Positions 1-6,589 of a DNA stretch of 27,118 nt are shown here, one piece after another. The stretch comes from SFEL01 sp045603585. GTDB lineage: Bacteria > Bacillota > Clostridia > Christensenellales > CAG-138. Location of the stretch: positions 1 to 27,118 of the forward strand of contig JAZUMK010000058.1 of the NCBI GenBank assembly GCA_045603585.1. The letters run 5' to 3'. The notes under the pieces are model-generated. The model did not search any database and was not told where the DNA came from. It was given only the letters and a program-made list of their open reading frames with translations. The position numbers and the translations under genes were made by a program. Position 1 is the stretch's first letter. The number at the start of each line of letters is the position of its first letter.

Positions 1-226
1 CCCCCTCACCGACGAGGAGGTCACCGCCATGGGCGTAGAGCGCATCGCGCTCAAGCTGGACGTGGCAGTGGGCGAGAGCGTCCGCATCGTCTCTGGTCCC
101 CTGGAGAACTTTGTGGGCACCGTGGAGGCCCTGGACCCCGAGAACCAGAAGGTAAAGCTCACCGTGTCCATGTTCGGACGCAACACCCCCGTGGAGCTGG
201 ATTACATAGAGGTCCAGAAAATATAG
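1..226 (+). CDS. nusG: Transcription termination/antitermination protein NusG, C-terminal part (5' end outside window)
   Basis: Only the last 74 residues are present, read in frame from base 2 to the TAG at 224-226. They contain the KOW domain that ends NusG, with the typical run SGPLENFVGTVEALD followed by a beta-rich stretch and the ending VELDYIEVQKI. The residues before it (PLTDEEVTAMGV) match the linker that usually precedes KOW. NusG binds RNA polymerase through its missing N-terminal domain, and its KOW domain contacts Rho or ribosomal protein S10. Its place just upstream of rplK is the standard bacterial order. The ATG at base 29 is internal and not a start. A hairpin of repeat family A begins five bases after the stop codon. 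Confidence 0.93.
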   Translation, partial: PLTDEEVTAMGVERIALKLDVAVGESVRIVSGPLENFVGTVEALDPENQKVKLTVSMFGRNTPVELDYIEVQKI

Positions 227-230
227 TCTT

Positions 231-259
231 TCGCGAAAAACCTTTTGGGTTTTCCGCGA
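231..259 (+). repeat. Family A first-module hairpin after nusG (copy A0, partial)
   Basis: TCGCGAAAAACC (231-242) and GGTTTTCCGCGA (248-259) form a 12-bp stem with one A.C mismatch and the loop TTTTG. The same hairpin, with different stem bases and an NWTTG-like loop, starts the three full family A elements at 1591, 2999 and 14278. The other family A modules are not recognisable here. Confidence 0.6.
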
Positions 260-443
260 GGGCGCACAAGTGCTGCGCACGTGTGCGATTACACACTTCA
301 CGGGAATCAATGCCTCACGCAAATCCCAATAGGATTTGTGTGACATTACTTGATATGTATGCGCTTTTGCGCTTGCATTGTGGGAGGTTGGCCCGCCATG
401 GCCTGCCGCTCGCACCACATTATATTAGGAGGAAACTTACAAA
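260..443 (+). other. nusG-rplK intergenic leader with several small hairpins
   Basis: This stretch can fold into CGCACA/TGTGCG (263-268 with 282-287), a CAAATCC/GGATTTG stem near 320-345, and GCGC-TTTT-GCGC near 362-373. It ends in a strong ribosome binding site (AGGAGG) about ten bases before rplK. I see no clear promoter or gene. L1 or L11 autoregulation of this operon through the rplK leader is known in other bacteria, but I cannot identify an L1 binding site here. Confidence 0.4.
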
Positions 444-869
444 ATGGCAAAGAAGATCACCGGCTTTATAAAGCTGCAGATCCCCGCCGGTAAGGCGACA
501 CCCACTCCCCCCGTAGGCCCCGCTCTGGGTCAGCACGGCGTAAACATCATGGGCTTCTGCAAAGAGTTCAATGAGAAGACCGCCAAGCAGGCCGGCCTGA
601 TAATCCCCGTTGTTATCACCGTTTATCAGGACCGTTCCTTCACCTTCATCACCAAGACTCCCCCTGCTGCCGTTCTTATCAAGAAGGCCTGCGGTATCGA
701 GACTGCCTCCGGCAAGCCCAACCGCGACAAGGTTGCTAAGATCACCAAGGCTCAGGTTCAGGAGATTGCTGAACTGAAGATGCCTGACCTGAACGCCGCA
801 AGCGTTGAGGCTGCAATGAGCATGATAGCCGGCACCGCCCGCAGCATGGGCGTTGTAGTGGTAGACTAA
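444..869 (+). CDS. rplK: 50S ribosomal protein L11
   Basis: The 141-residue product has the length of bacterial L11. Its N-terminal domain carries the proline-rich signature ATPTPPVGPALGQHGVNIMGFC. The C-terminal domain binds the GTPase-associated region of 23S rRNA and includes TKTPPAAVLIKKA and the GTARSMGVVV ending typical of the family. L11 forms the base of the stalk where elongation factors act. The ATG is preceded by AGGAGGAAAC at a normal distance. rplA follows 18 bases after the stop with its own site (AAGGGAGG), so the two are co-transcribed. Confidence 0.97.
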   Translation: MAKKITGFIKLQIPAGKATPTPPVGPALGQHGVNIMGFCKEFNEKTAKQAGLIIPVVITVYQDRSFTFITKTPPAAVLIKKACGIETASGKPNRDKVAKITKAQVQEIAELKMPDLNAASVEAAMSMIAGTARSMGVVVVD

Positions 870-887
870 GAAGGGAGGCTATTCATA

Positions 888-1577
888 ATGAAGCACGGTA
901 AGAAGTATCAGGATAGCGTAAAGTCCTTCGATAAGCAGAAGCTGTATGATCCCCGCGAGGGTCTGGAAGCCGTTCTGGCTACCGCTAAGGCTAAGTTCGA
1001 TGAGACCATCGAAGTTTCCGCTCGTCTGGGCGTTGACCCCCGTCACGCTGACCAGCAGGTTCGTGGTGCTGTAGTTCTGCCCCACGGTACCGGCAAGAAG
1101 GTTCGCGTACTGGTTTTCGCAAAGGGCGACAAGGCTAAGGAAGCTCAGGAAGCCGGCGCCGATTTCGTAGGCGATGAGGATCTCGTAAAGAAGATCCAGA
1201 CCGAAAACTGGTTTGGCTTCGACGTTTGCGTAGCTACCCCCGACATGATGGGCGTAGTTGGCCGCATCGCTCGCGTACTGGGTCCCAAGGGCCTCATGCC
1301 CAACCCCAAGAGCGGCACCGTTACCATGGACGTGGCTAAGGCCATCGCCGATATCAAGGCCGGTAAGGTTGAGTATCGCGTAGACAAGACCGCCATCGTT
1401 CACGTACCCGTAGGCAAGGCCTCCTTCGGCGTAGATAAGCTGGAAGAGAACCTGAACACCCTGATGGATGCAGTTATCAAGGCTAAGCCCGCTGCTGCAA
1501 AGGGTACCTACATCAAGTCCCTGGTAGTATCCTCTACCATGGGCCCCGGCGTTAAGTTCAACCCCCTCAAGTTCTAA
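888..1577 (+). CDS. rplA: 50S ribosomal protein L1
   Basis: At 229 residues this matches bacterial L1. It has the conserved core VRGAVVLPHGTGKKVRVLVFAKG, the domain II segment MMGVVGRIARVLGPKGLMPNPKSGTVT, and the C-terminal run YIKSLVVSSTMGPGVKF. L1 forms the mobile stalk at the ribosomal exit site and often represses its own operon by binding mRNA. The gene lies in the usual place after rplK. A full family A repeat begins directly at its stop codon, and the next operon has its own promoter, so rplKA and rplJL are probably separate transcription units with possible read-through. Confidence 0.97.
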   Translation: MKHGKKYQDSVKSFDKQKLYDPREGLEAVLATAKAKFDETIEVSARLGVDPRHADQQVRGAVVLPHGTGKKVRVLVFAKGDKAKEAQEAGADFVGDEDLVKKIQTENWFGFDVCVATPDMMGVVGRIARVLGPKGLMPNPKSGTVTMDVAKAIADIKAGKVEYRVDKTAIVHVPVGKASFGVDKLEENLNTLMDAVIKAKPAAAKGTYIKSLVVSSTMGPGVKFNPLKF

Positions 1578-1775
1578 AGGCAAAGCCTTTTCGCAAAAAA
1601 TCTATTGGATTTTTTGCGAGCCCCTTCGGGGACTTTACATGATTTGCCTATGACCCTTGCGAGGGTCACCGGGCGGCAAATCATGCGGGGAATCCATTCC
1701 TTGCGGAATGGTTCCGCATTTGACGTACATGCCGCCAAATGCGGATTTAAATCCAAGGCGCAAACCTTGGAAATC
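1578..1775 (+). repeat. Family A structured repeat, copy A1
   Basis: It is a chain of hairpins. Module 1 pairs 1591-1602 with 1608-1619 (TCGCAAAAAATC). Module 2 is CCCC-TTC-GGGG at 1621-1631. Module 3 is a perfect 11-bp outer stem, CATGATTTGCC (1638-1648) with GGCAAATCATG (1675-1685), enclosing GACCCT-TGCG-AGGGTC (1652-1667). Module 4 is GGAA-T-CCATTCC-TTGC-GGAATGG-TTCC (1689-1715). Module 5 is GCATTT (1716-1721) with AAATGC (1737-1742) around GTACATGCCGCC. Two palindromic stretches (GGATTTAAATCC and CCAAGG/CCTTGG) follow. Copies at 2999 and 14274 keep the architecture with different stem bases. Confidence 0.85.
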
Positions 1776-1822
1776 TTAGCGGGTTTGAGGCGAAAAATTC
1801 CCGAAAAACCTGCAAATTTTGC

Positions 1823-1851
1823 TTGACAACCATGGGGCAGTCTGATATACT
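1823..1851 (+). promoter_or_regulatory. Promoter of rplJ-rplL
   Basis: A perfect -35 TTGACA (1823-1828) and a -10 TATACT (1846-1851) are separated by 17 bases, and TG one base before the -10 adds an extended -10. Transcription should start near 1858, which places the L10 leader in the 5' untranslated region. Confidence 0.88.
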
Positions 1852-1857
1852 GCCCCG

Positions 1858-1985
1858 TGGAAATCAAAAATTGTTGCCCAAGACAGCCGGTAGCGCAAGC
1901 GTAAATCCTGCCGAGGCGATGAATAAGAGCTTATTTTTAACGCGCTTTTTCGTCCTCTGTCTTGCGGCAGAGGATTTTTTCTATT
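1858..1985 (+). promoter_or_regulatory. Ribosomal protein L10 leader with attenuator
   Basis: The leader holds the conserved AAGACAG and TAATCCTGCCGAGG-like stretches (1880-1886 and 1902-1916) of the Firmicutes L10 leader family. A terminator follows: TCCTCTGTC (1953-1961), loop TTGC, GGCAGAGGA (1966-1974) and six T (1975-1980). CAAGACAG at 1879-1886 is exactly complementary to CTGTCTTG at 1957-1964, which includes the 5' arm of that terminator. The two pairings therefore exclude each other. This fits autoregulation in which the L10-L7/L12 complex binds the leader and shifts the choice towards termination; the direction is known for the family and not visible here. Confidence 0.87.
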
Positions 1986-2003
1986 CTAACAGGAGGTAAA
2001 ACC

Positions 2004-2513
2004 ATGGCAAACATCCAGAACATACAGGCAAAGGCCGCTCAGGTTGAGGAAGTTACTTCCAAGATCCAGGCTGCTCAGTCTCTGGTAGTGTTCGACTATC
2101 GCGGACTCAATGCCGAGGAGGTTACCAATCTCCGCAGCGATATGCGTAAGGCCGGCGTAGAATACGTAGTTCTCAAGAACGGTATCGTAGAGCGCGCAGC
2201 CAAGGCCGCTGGCATTGAAGAGAGCTTCTGCGAGCTGCTGAAGGGCCCCTCCGCCTTTGCTTTCGGCGTAGAAGACGCCGTAGCTCCCGCAAAGGTGCTG
2301 AAGGACGCCATCAAAAAGTACAAGAAGTGCGAGATCAAGGGCGGTCTCATCAACGGCGTTGTAACTGACGCCGCCGGCATGAACACCCTGGCTGACCTGC
2401 CTTCCCGCGAGGTTCTCCTTGCAAGGATGCTGGGCAGCATGCTGTCCCCCGTTTCCGGACTGGCAATCGTACTGGACCAGATCGCCAAGAAGGGCGAGCC
2501 CGCCGCCGAGTAA
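2004..2513 (+). CDS. rplJ: 50S ribosomal protein L10
   Basis: The start is the ATG at 2004, preceded by AGGAGGTAAAACC. An in-frame upstream codon at 1962 lies inside the leader terminator and is not credible. The 169-residue product has the normal L10 length, the family segments VVFDYRGLNAEEVTNLRSDM and YVVLKNGIVERAA, and the C-terminal helix (about residues 130-165) that carries L7/L12 dimers. L10 anchors the stalk to L11 and 23S rRNA and is the sensor of the leader just upstream. It is co-transcribed with rplL, which starts 61 bases after the stop. Confidence 0.96.
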   Translation: MANIQNIQAKAAQVEEVTSKIQAAQSLVVFDYRGLNAEEVTNLRSDMRKAGVEYVVLKNGIVERAAKAAGIEESFCELLKGPSAFAFGVEDAVAPAKVLKDAIKKYKKCEIKGGLINGVVTDAAGMNTLADLPSREVLLARMLGSMLSPVSGLAIVLDQIAKKGEPAAE

Positions 2514-2574
2514 GCTTACAGGCTGCGTAAATTACTACTAAAAACAATCAAAATTTCAACAGGAGGAAATTACA

Positions 2575-2946
2575 ATGTTTAACAAGGAACAGTTTATTGA
2601 AGATATCAAGGCCATGACCGTTCTCGAGCTCTCCGAGCTGGTAAAGGCTCTGGAAGAAGAGTTTGGCGTATCCGCCGCCGCTACCGCCGTTGCAGTTGCC
2701 GGCCCCGCCGTTGCTGCCGCTGAAGTAGAAGAGAAGACCGAGTTCGACGTAATCCTCAAGGACGTTGGCCCCGAAAAGATCAAGGTTATCAAGGTTGTTC
2801 GTGAGCTCACCGGTCTGGGCCTCAAGGAAGCCAAGGACGTTGTTGATAACGCTCCCAAGCCCCTCAAGGAAGGCATCGACAAGGAAGCCGCCGAGAAGAT
2901 CGTTGCTGCTTTCAAGGAAGTTGGCGCTACCTGCGAAATCAAGTAA
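2575..2946 (+). CDS. rplL: 50S ribosomal protein L7/L12
   Basis: The 123-residue product has the three parts of L7/L12: an N-terminal dimerisation and L10-binding helix (MTVLELSELVKALEEEFGV), an alanine/valine-rich hinge (about residues 38-55), and the C-terminal factor-binding domain with EKIKVIKVVRELTGLGLKEA and a final EVGATCEIK. It recruits and stimulates EF-Tu and EF-G. AGGAGGAAATTACA precedes the ATG. A strong terminator follows 16 bases after the stop. In most bacteria rpoB comes next in the same operon; here it does not. Confidence 0.97.
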   Translation: MFNKEQFIEDIKAMTVLELSELVKALEEEFGVSAAATAVAVAGPAVAAAEVEEKTEFDVILKDVGPEKIKVIKVVRELTGLGLKEAKDVVDNAPKPLKEGIDKEAAEKIVAAFKEVGATCEIK

Positions 2947-2962
2947 TTACTTACTTGCACAT

Positions 2963-2995
2963 AAAAAAGGAACGGACTTGCTCCGTTCCTTTTTT
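2963..2995 (+). terminator. Intrinsic terminator after rplL
   Basis: GGAACGGA (2969-2976) pairs with TCCGTTCC (2982-2989) across a five-base loop, preceded by six A and followed by six T. The A and T runs extend the stem, so it could work on both strands. Confidence 0.93.
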
Positions 2996-2996
2996 G

Positions 2997-3130
2997 TTTC
3001 GCTGAAAATCAATTGGATTTTCAGCGAGAATAACATGATTTGCCTATGACCTTGAGGGACACCGGGCGGCAAATCATGCAGGGAAACAAAGCCTCGTTTG
3101 TCAAACTACGCTGTATATGTTCGCCAAAGA
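2997..3130 (+). repeat. Family A structured repeat, copy A2
   Basis: Module 1 is TCGCTGAAAATC (2999-3010) with GATTTTCAGCGA (3016-3027). Module 3 keeps the perfect outer stem CATGATTTGCC (3034-3044) and GGCAAATCATG (3068-3078), but its inner hairpin is imperfect. A diverged module 4 (ACAAA/TTTGT near 3086-3102) and the module 5 core GTATATGTTCGCC follow. There is no module 2. It starts directly after the rplL terminator. Confidence 0.8.
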
Positions 3131-3523
3131 AAAACAGCAGCCCTTGTCAAGGGGAAATACCAAAATGTGCTATAGCAGTTTGCAATGGCAAAAGCTGCAA
3201 AAAACCACCGCTGATATAAGCCGCAAAAATGGGAACGGGACATACTATATGCAGAGAACCCGTATGGAATAAGTGGAATATGCATATGTTGGAAAATGGC
3301 ACGGACAGGCCTGATAAGGGGGTTTTTGGGGTAGGAAATGTTGATAAGTATGTTGACAGTGTGGATATATGTGGAGAATATGCAATGAATATTCTGAATA
3401 AACCCTTCATCCAAATGAAAAAAGGTTGTACAAAAATGCAGGGGCGAGGGCAGATTTCTTCAAAAAACTGAAATTAGTAATAAGCTGTACTTTTGGCACA
3501 TATAGTCACAAAGGGGTGATTAT
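3131..3523. other. Unassigned AT-rich gap before cwlD
   Basis: I find no convincing gene in these 393 bases. One open frame (3229-3471, plus strand, 80 codons) lacks a ribosome binding site and resembles no family I know. A TTGACA at 3352-3357 has no good -10 at the right distance. The stretch near 3340-3380 is rich in GTTGATAAG and TGTGGATAT motifs that loosely recall DnaA boxes. The promoter for cwlD should lie here but I cannot place it. Confidence 0.35.
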
Positions 3524-4216
3524 ATGAAGCTTAAAGGGGAATACAGACGAATCGTAAACAAGGCCTGCACCGTGGCGCTGGGACTTGCGCTGACCTTTCT
3601 TGCGGCGGCCTTTTCCACCGAGGCCCTGCCTGCAGCGGCAGAGGGAAAGCCGACAGTGGTGGTGGATGCGGGCCACGGCGGCGGGGACGGCGGCGCGGTC
3701 AGCGCCGACGGAACTGCGGAAGCGGGACTGAACCTTGCTGTGGCGAAGCTTGTGAAGGCTGAGCTGGAGGCTCTGGGCATGAACGTGATAATGACAAGGG
3801 AAAACGACGTTGCCCTTGCGGACACCAAAAAGGCGGATATGGCCGCCCGCCGCAGCATAATGAACAGCCCGGGGGTGGACTGTGTTGTCAGCATACATAT
3901 GAATAAATTCACAGACTGCTCCGTCCATGGCCCAATGGCCTTTTATATGGAAGGAAGCGCGGAAGGGGAGAAGCTTGCAAAGGCGGTGATAGACAGCATT
4001 ACCGCCGCCATCGGCGCGCCGCCCCGCCCTGCAAATCCGGGGGATTATTATGTGATAAGGGAGAGCGAGCCTGTGGCGGTGCTGGTGGAATGCGGATTTT
4101 TGTCCAATTCACAGGATGCAAAGCTGCTTTGCGACCCTGCCCATCAGCGGACACTGGCGAAGGCTGTTGCAGAGGGGGTAAAGAGTTATTTTGATGGAGC
4201 TAATATGCTGGACTAA
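3524..4216 (+). CDS. cwlD: N-acetylmuramoyl-L-alanine amidase, CwlD-like (Amidase_3)
   Basis: This 230-residue protein has an N-terminal hydrophobic segment (about residues 14-35) that serves as a signal peptide or membrane anchor. An Amidase_3 domain follows. Zinc ligands are H51 in VVVDAGHGG, E66 in TAEAGLNL and H125 in SIHMN; the catalytic glutamate is E189 in VLVECGFLSN. The length and lack of extra domains match CwlD, which with PdaA makes muramic-delta-lactam in spore cortex peptidoglycan, so a sporulation role is likely; another small wall amidase is possible. The start has AAAGGGGTGAT upstream. The end of the gene contains the probable mrnC promoter. Confidence 0.85.
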   Translation: MKLKGEYRRIVNKACTVALGLALTFLAAAFSTEALPAAAEGKPTVVVDAGHGGGDGGAVSADGTAEAGLNLAVAKLVKAELEALGMNVIMTRENDVALADTKKADMAARRSIMNSPGVDCVVSIHMNKFTDCSVHGPMAFYMEGSAEGEKLAKAVIDSITAAIGAPPRPANPGDYYVIRESEPVAVLVECGFLSNSQDAKLLCDPAHQRTLAKAVAEGVKSYFDGANMLD

Positions 4217-4237
4217 AGGGAATTTTGCCTATATAAT
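4209..4237 (+). promoter_or_regulatory. Promoter of mrnC, predicted leaderless start
   Basis: TGGACT (4209-4214) overlaps the last codons of cwlD and lies 17 bases before a perfect TATAAT (4232-4237). Seven bases separate the -10 from the ATG at 4245, so transcription would begin at about 4244-4245. No ribosome binding site precedes the ATG, which fits a leaderless transcript. Confidence 0.6.
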
Positions 4238-4244
4238 ACAATAG

Positions 4245-4691
4245 ATGAATAATGAAGTTTTGAAGGAAAATATCATATCAAAGGTATCCGGGACCCTTGG
4301 CTGCAAGGTGAAGGAGCCGCGGCTTATGAGCCCATTGGTATTGGCATACATAGGGGACACCGTGTATGACCTTTATGTGCGTACTCAGCTTTTGCTCACC
4401 AGCGATGCGACTGCCCACGGCCTCCACGTTATGGCCACAAAGCGGGTATGCGCCAAGGCTCAGGCAGAGGCCGTTCAGCGGATACTGCCCACTCTTACAG
4501 AGGACGAACAGTACATATACCGCCGCGGCCGCAACAGCCATATGGGCACAGTGCCCAAGCATGCCCAGATGGCGGACTATCGTGCGGCAACCGGCCTTGA
4601 GGCGCTGCTGGGCTACCTTTACCTCAAAGGCGAGGACGACAGGCTCAATGAGCTTATGGGGCAGATGGTTGCTCCGCAGGATGCAGAATAA
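4245..4691 (+). CDS. mrnC: Mini-ribonuclease III
   Basis: The 148-residue product is a stand-alone RNase III catalytic domain without a double-stranded RNA binding domain. It has the Mini-III signature LVLAYIGDTVYDLYVR (catalytic D38), a central YIYRRGRNSH segment, and the C-terminal YRAATGLEALLGYLYL with the second acidic site. Mini-III trims the ends of 23S rRNA precursors in Firmicutes. Order mrnC-rlmB-sigH is conserved, although cysS, the usual upstream neighbour, is replaced by cwlD. rlmB starts 21 bases after the stop. There is no ribosome binding site before this ATG. Confidence 0.93.
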   Translation: MNNEVLKENIISKVSGTLGCKVKEPRLMSPLVLAYIGDTVYDLYVRTQLLLTSDATAHGLHVMATKRVCAKAQAEAVQRILPTLTEDEQYIYRRGRNSHMGTVPKHAQMADYRAATGLEALLGYLYLKGEDDRLNELMGQMVAPQDAE

Positions 4692-4712
4692 TATCCGGAG
4701 GTTTATATACAT

Positions 4713-5828
4713 ATGGCATTCAGGGACAACAAGAGCAGCTACGGTCAGAAGGAATTTGACAGGGATATCAACCGCCGGGGCGGCAGAAGCTACGGGGACA
4801 AGCCCTACAAAAAGGACTTTAACTCCGATAAGCCCTACGGCAAGAAGAGCTTTGATTCCGACAAGCCCTACGGCAAGAAGAACTTTGACTCCGACAAGCC
4901 CTACGGCAAAAAGAGCTTTGACTCCGACAAGCCCTACGGCAAGAAGAATTTTGACTCCGACAGACCCTACGGCAAGAAGAACTTTGATTCCGATAAGCCC
5001 TTCAATAAGGGCAGGAAGGATGAGGGCTTCAAAAAGGAGCTGCCCGCAGAAAACAAGCAGCCCAATGCCTATGCAGAGGATGAGCTTCCCTACATCGTAA
5101 TGGGCAGAAACGCCGTCCGGGAGGCCATAAAGAGCGGCCGCAGCATTGACCGCATACTGGTGGTAAAAGAGCTGGACGGTTCTCTCCGCGAGGTCATCGG
5201 CCTTGCAAGGGACAGGAATCTGCAGATCCGCGAAGTTGACCGTTCCAAGCTGGATGAAATGTGTCTGCCCTTCGGTCACGGCGGCAAGCCCGGCAATCAT
5301 CAGGGCATAGTGGCACAGGTTCCCGGCGTGGAATACTGCGATATATCCGATATCCTTGCCGTTGCAAAGGAGCGCGATGAAAAGCCCTTCATCATTCTCC
5401 TTGACGGCGTGGAAGACCCCCACAACCTTGGCTCCATCATCCGCAGCGCAGAATGCGCAGGCGCCCACGGCGTGATAATCCCCAAGCGCCGCAGTGCATC
5501 CGTTACCGCTTCCGCATGCAAGGCTTCCGCAGGCGCAGTTGAGTACATGAAGGTTGCCCGCGTGTCCAATCTTGGCGGCGCGATAGACCGCCTCAAGGAT
5601 GAGGGACTGTGGATCGCAGGTGCAGATATGGCAGGCACCGCAATGGACAAGGCTGACCTTAAGGGTGCCATCGGCCTTGTAATCGGCAGCGAAGGCGAAG
5701 GTATCAGCCGTCTTATCAAGGAAAAGTGCGACTTCCTGGTATCCATTCCCATGGTTGGCCGCATTGATTCCCTCAATGCAGCGGTTGCCGCCGCAGTGCT
5801 TATGTTTGAAAAGAAGAGGCAGGGTTAA
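4713..5828 (+). CDS. rlmB: 23S rRNA 2'-O-methyltransferase RlmB-like (SpoU/TrmH family) with repetitive N-terminal extension
   Basis: The C-terminal 270 residues form a complete SpoU methyltransferase. A small substrate-binding domain starts at YIVMGRNAVREAI (about residue 128). The knotted catalytic domain follows, with LDGVEDPHNLGSIIRSAE (from residue 230), GLVIGSEGEGIS (about 322-333) and IPMVGRIDSLNAAVA (about 345-360). RlmB methylates the ribose of a guanosine in 23S rRNA. The unusual part is residues 1-125, charged and low in complexity, holding six 11-residue units (36-101). GGAGGT precedes the ATG. sigH starts immediately after the stop; the yacP gene often found between them is absent. 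Confidence 0.9.
   Translation: MAFRDNKSSYGQKEFDRDINRRGGRSYGDKPYKKDFNSDKPYGKKSFDSDKPYGKKNFDSDKPYGKKSFDSDKPYGKKNFDSDRPYGKKNFDSDKPFNKGRKDEGFKKELPAENKQPNAYAEDELPYIVMGRNAVREAIKSGRSIDRILVVKELDGSLREVIGLARDRNLQIREVDRSKLDEMCLPFGHGGKPGNHQGIVAQVPGVEYCDISDILAVAKERDEKPFIILLDGVEDPHNLGSIIRSAECAGAHGVIIPKRRSASVTASACKASAGAVEYMKVARVSNLGGAIDRLKDEGLWIAGADMAGTAMDKADLKGAIGLVIGSEGEGISRLIKEKCDFLVSIPMVGRIDSLNAAVAAAVLMFEKKRQG
4818..5015 (+). repeat. Six tandem 33-bp units in rlmB
   Basis: Each unit encodes FDSDKPYGKKN or a close variant (N or S at the end, one R for K, and a diverged last unit FDSDKPFNKGR). The units are in frame and differ mainly at silent positions and at the last residue, suggesting expansion by slippage with selection for the peptide. 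Confidence 0.95.
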
Positions 5829-6419
5829 ATGGATCTTCGTGATCAGCAGCTTGTGGCTCTGGCCCAGGGCGGCGATGCAGCCGCCATGGAGGAGCTTTGC
5901 GACAGATATAAGGACCGGGTACGCATGATTGCCCGGCCCTATTTTCTCATAGGTGCAGACCATGAGGACGTCATACAGGAGGGCATGATAGGCCTGTACA
6001 AGGCCATACAGAATTACAGCCCGGACAATACCGCGGCTTTCTCCTCCTTTGCGGAGATATGCGTTACACGACAGATATTCAGCGCCATCAATGCCGCCCG
6101 CAGACAGAAGCATCAGCCCCTCAACAGCTATATTTCCCTCTACCACACCTCTCCCGCCGAAGGGGATGACCGTGAGCTTATAGAGCTGCTGGAGCTGTCC
6201 GGCGACAGCCCTGAGGAGGAGATAATCTCCCGGGAAACCTCACAAAGGCTGCATCAGGAGGTGCGCTCCCGCCTTACCCCCCTTGAGCGCAAGGTGACGG
6301 AGCTGTTTCTGGACGGCCTGTCCTATCAGCAGATAGCCGAGACCATCGGCCGCCCCGCCAAGGCCGTGGATAACGCATTGAGCAGGGTGAAGAAGAAGCT
6401 GGGGAGTGTTTTGGAGTAG
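5829..6419 (+). CDS. sigH: RNA polymerase sigma factor SigH-like (sigma-70 family)
   Basis: The 196-residue product has sigma region 2 (DHEDVIQEGMIGLYKAIQNY, then AFSSFAEICVTRQIFSAINAARRQKHQPLN, residues about 45-100) and region 4 with a helix-turn-helix (LTPLERKVTELFLDGLSYQQIAETIGRPAKAVDNALSRVKKKL). Its length, the RQKHQPLNSYISL stretch and its place after mrnC-rlmB identify it as SigH (Spo0H), which directs early sporulation and stationary-phase genes in Firmicutes. Its start codon touches the rlmB stop, so it is translationally coupled. Downstream lie a family C element and a terminator. Confidence 0.9.
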   Translation: MDLRDQQLVALAQGGDAAAMEELCDRYKDRVRMIARPYFLIGADHEDVIQEGMIGLYKAIQNYSPDNTAAFSSFAEICVTRQIFSAINAARRQKHQPLNSYISLYHTSPAEGDDRELIELLELSGDSPEEEIISRETSQRLHQEVRSRLTPLERKVTELFLDGLSYQQIAETIGRPAKAVDNALSRVKKKLGSVLE

Positions 6420-6426
6420 GGTATGT

Positions 6427-6493
6427 CTTCTTTTTCTCTTTCTTTTCGGGCGCGAAAAGAAATGAGAAAAAGAAGCAAAAAGAGAAAGAAAAG
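6427..6493 (+). repeat. Family C mirror/hairpin element, copy C1
   Basis: The layout is a pyrimidine arm (6427-6447), a six-base loop, a first purine arm (6454-6475) that pairs with it antiparallel with small defects, then a second purine arm (6476-6493). The second arm after its first C, AAAAAGAGAAAGAAAAG, is the base-by-base complement of the pyrimidine arm read in the same direction. The element lies seven bases after the sigH stop. Confidence 0.85.
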
Positions 6494-6541
6494 CGAAAGA
6501 GAAACAGAGATAATATTTATGTTTGTATAGCTGTGCTGTCC

Positions 6542-6570
6542 AAAAAGCCCCATGACGGATGGGGCTTTTT
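6542..6570 (+). terminator. Intrinsic terminator after sigH
   Basis: AAAAAGCCCCAT (6542-6553) pairs perfectly with ATGGGGCTTTTT (6559-6570) over the loop GACGG. It has T and A runs on both sides and can act on either strand. Confidence 0.88.
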
Positions 6571-6589
6571 GTGTGGGATAAATATGATT

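Noticed and set aside
879..1583. Minus-strand open frame over rplA
   Set aside because: Antisense shadow of a certain ribosomal protein gene.
1605..1826. Open frames over family A copy A1
   Set aside because: The hairpin architecture explains the sequence, and the frame is not conserved in A2 or A3.
3340..3380. DnaA-box-like motifs (TGTGGATAT, GTTGATAAG), possible origin
   Set aside because: No exact TTATCCACA box in either direction and no dnaA or dnaN nearby.
3229..3471. An 80-codon open frame upstream of cwlD
   Set aside because: No ribosome binding site, no resemblance to a family I know, composition like the non-coding surroundings.
4818..5015. CRISPR array, because of regular 33-bp units
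   Set aside because: The units are directly tandem without spacers, in frame and part of rlmB.
4278..6146. Very long minus-strand open frame (622 codons) across mrnC, rlmB and sigH
   Set aside because: It is antisense to three well-supported genes, lacks a ribosome binding site, and results from codon bias and the 33-bp repeats.
6326..6553. Short frames with runs of F/L and K/R through the family C elements (also near 8050, 16632 and 18997)
   Set aside because: These are translations of the polypyrimidine/polypurine arms; they have no proper starts and differ in frame from copy to copy.
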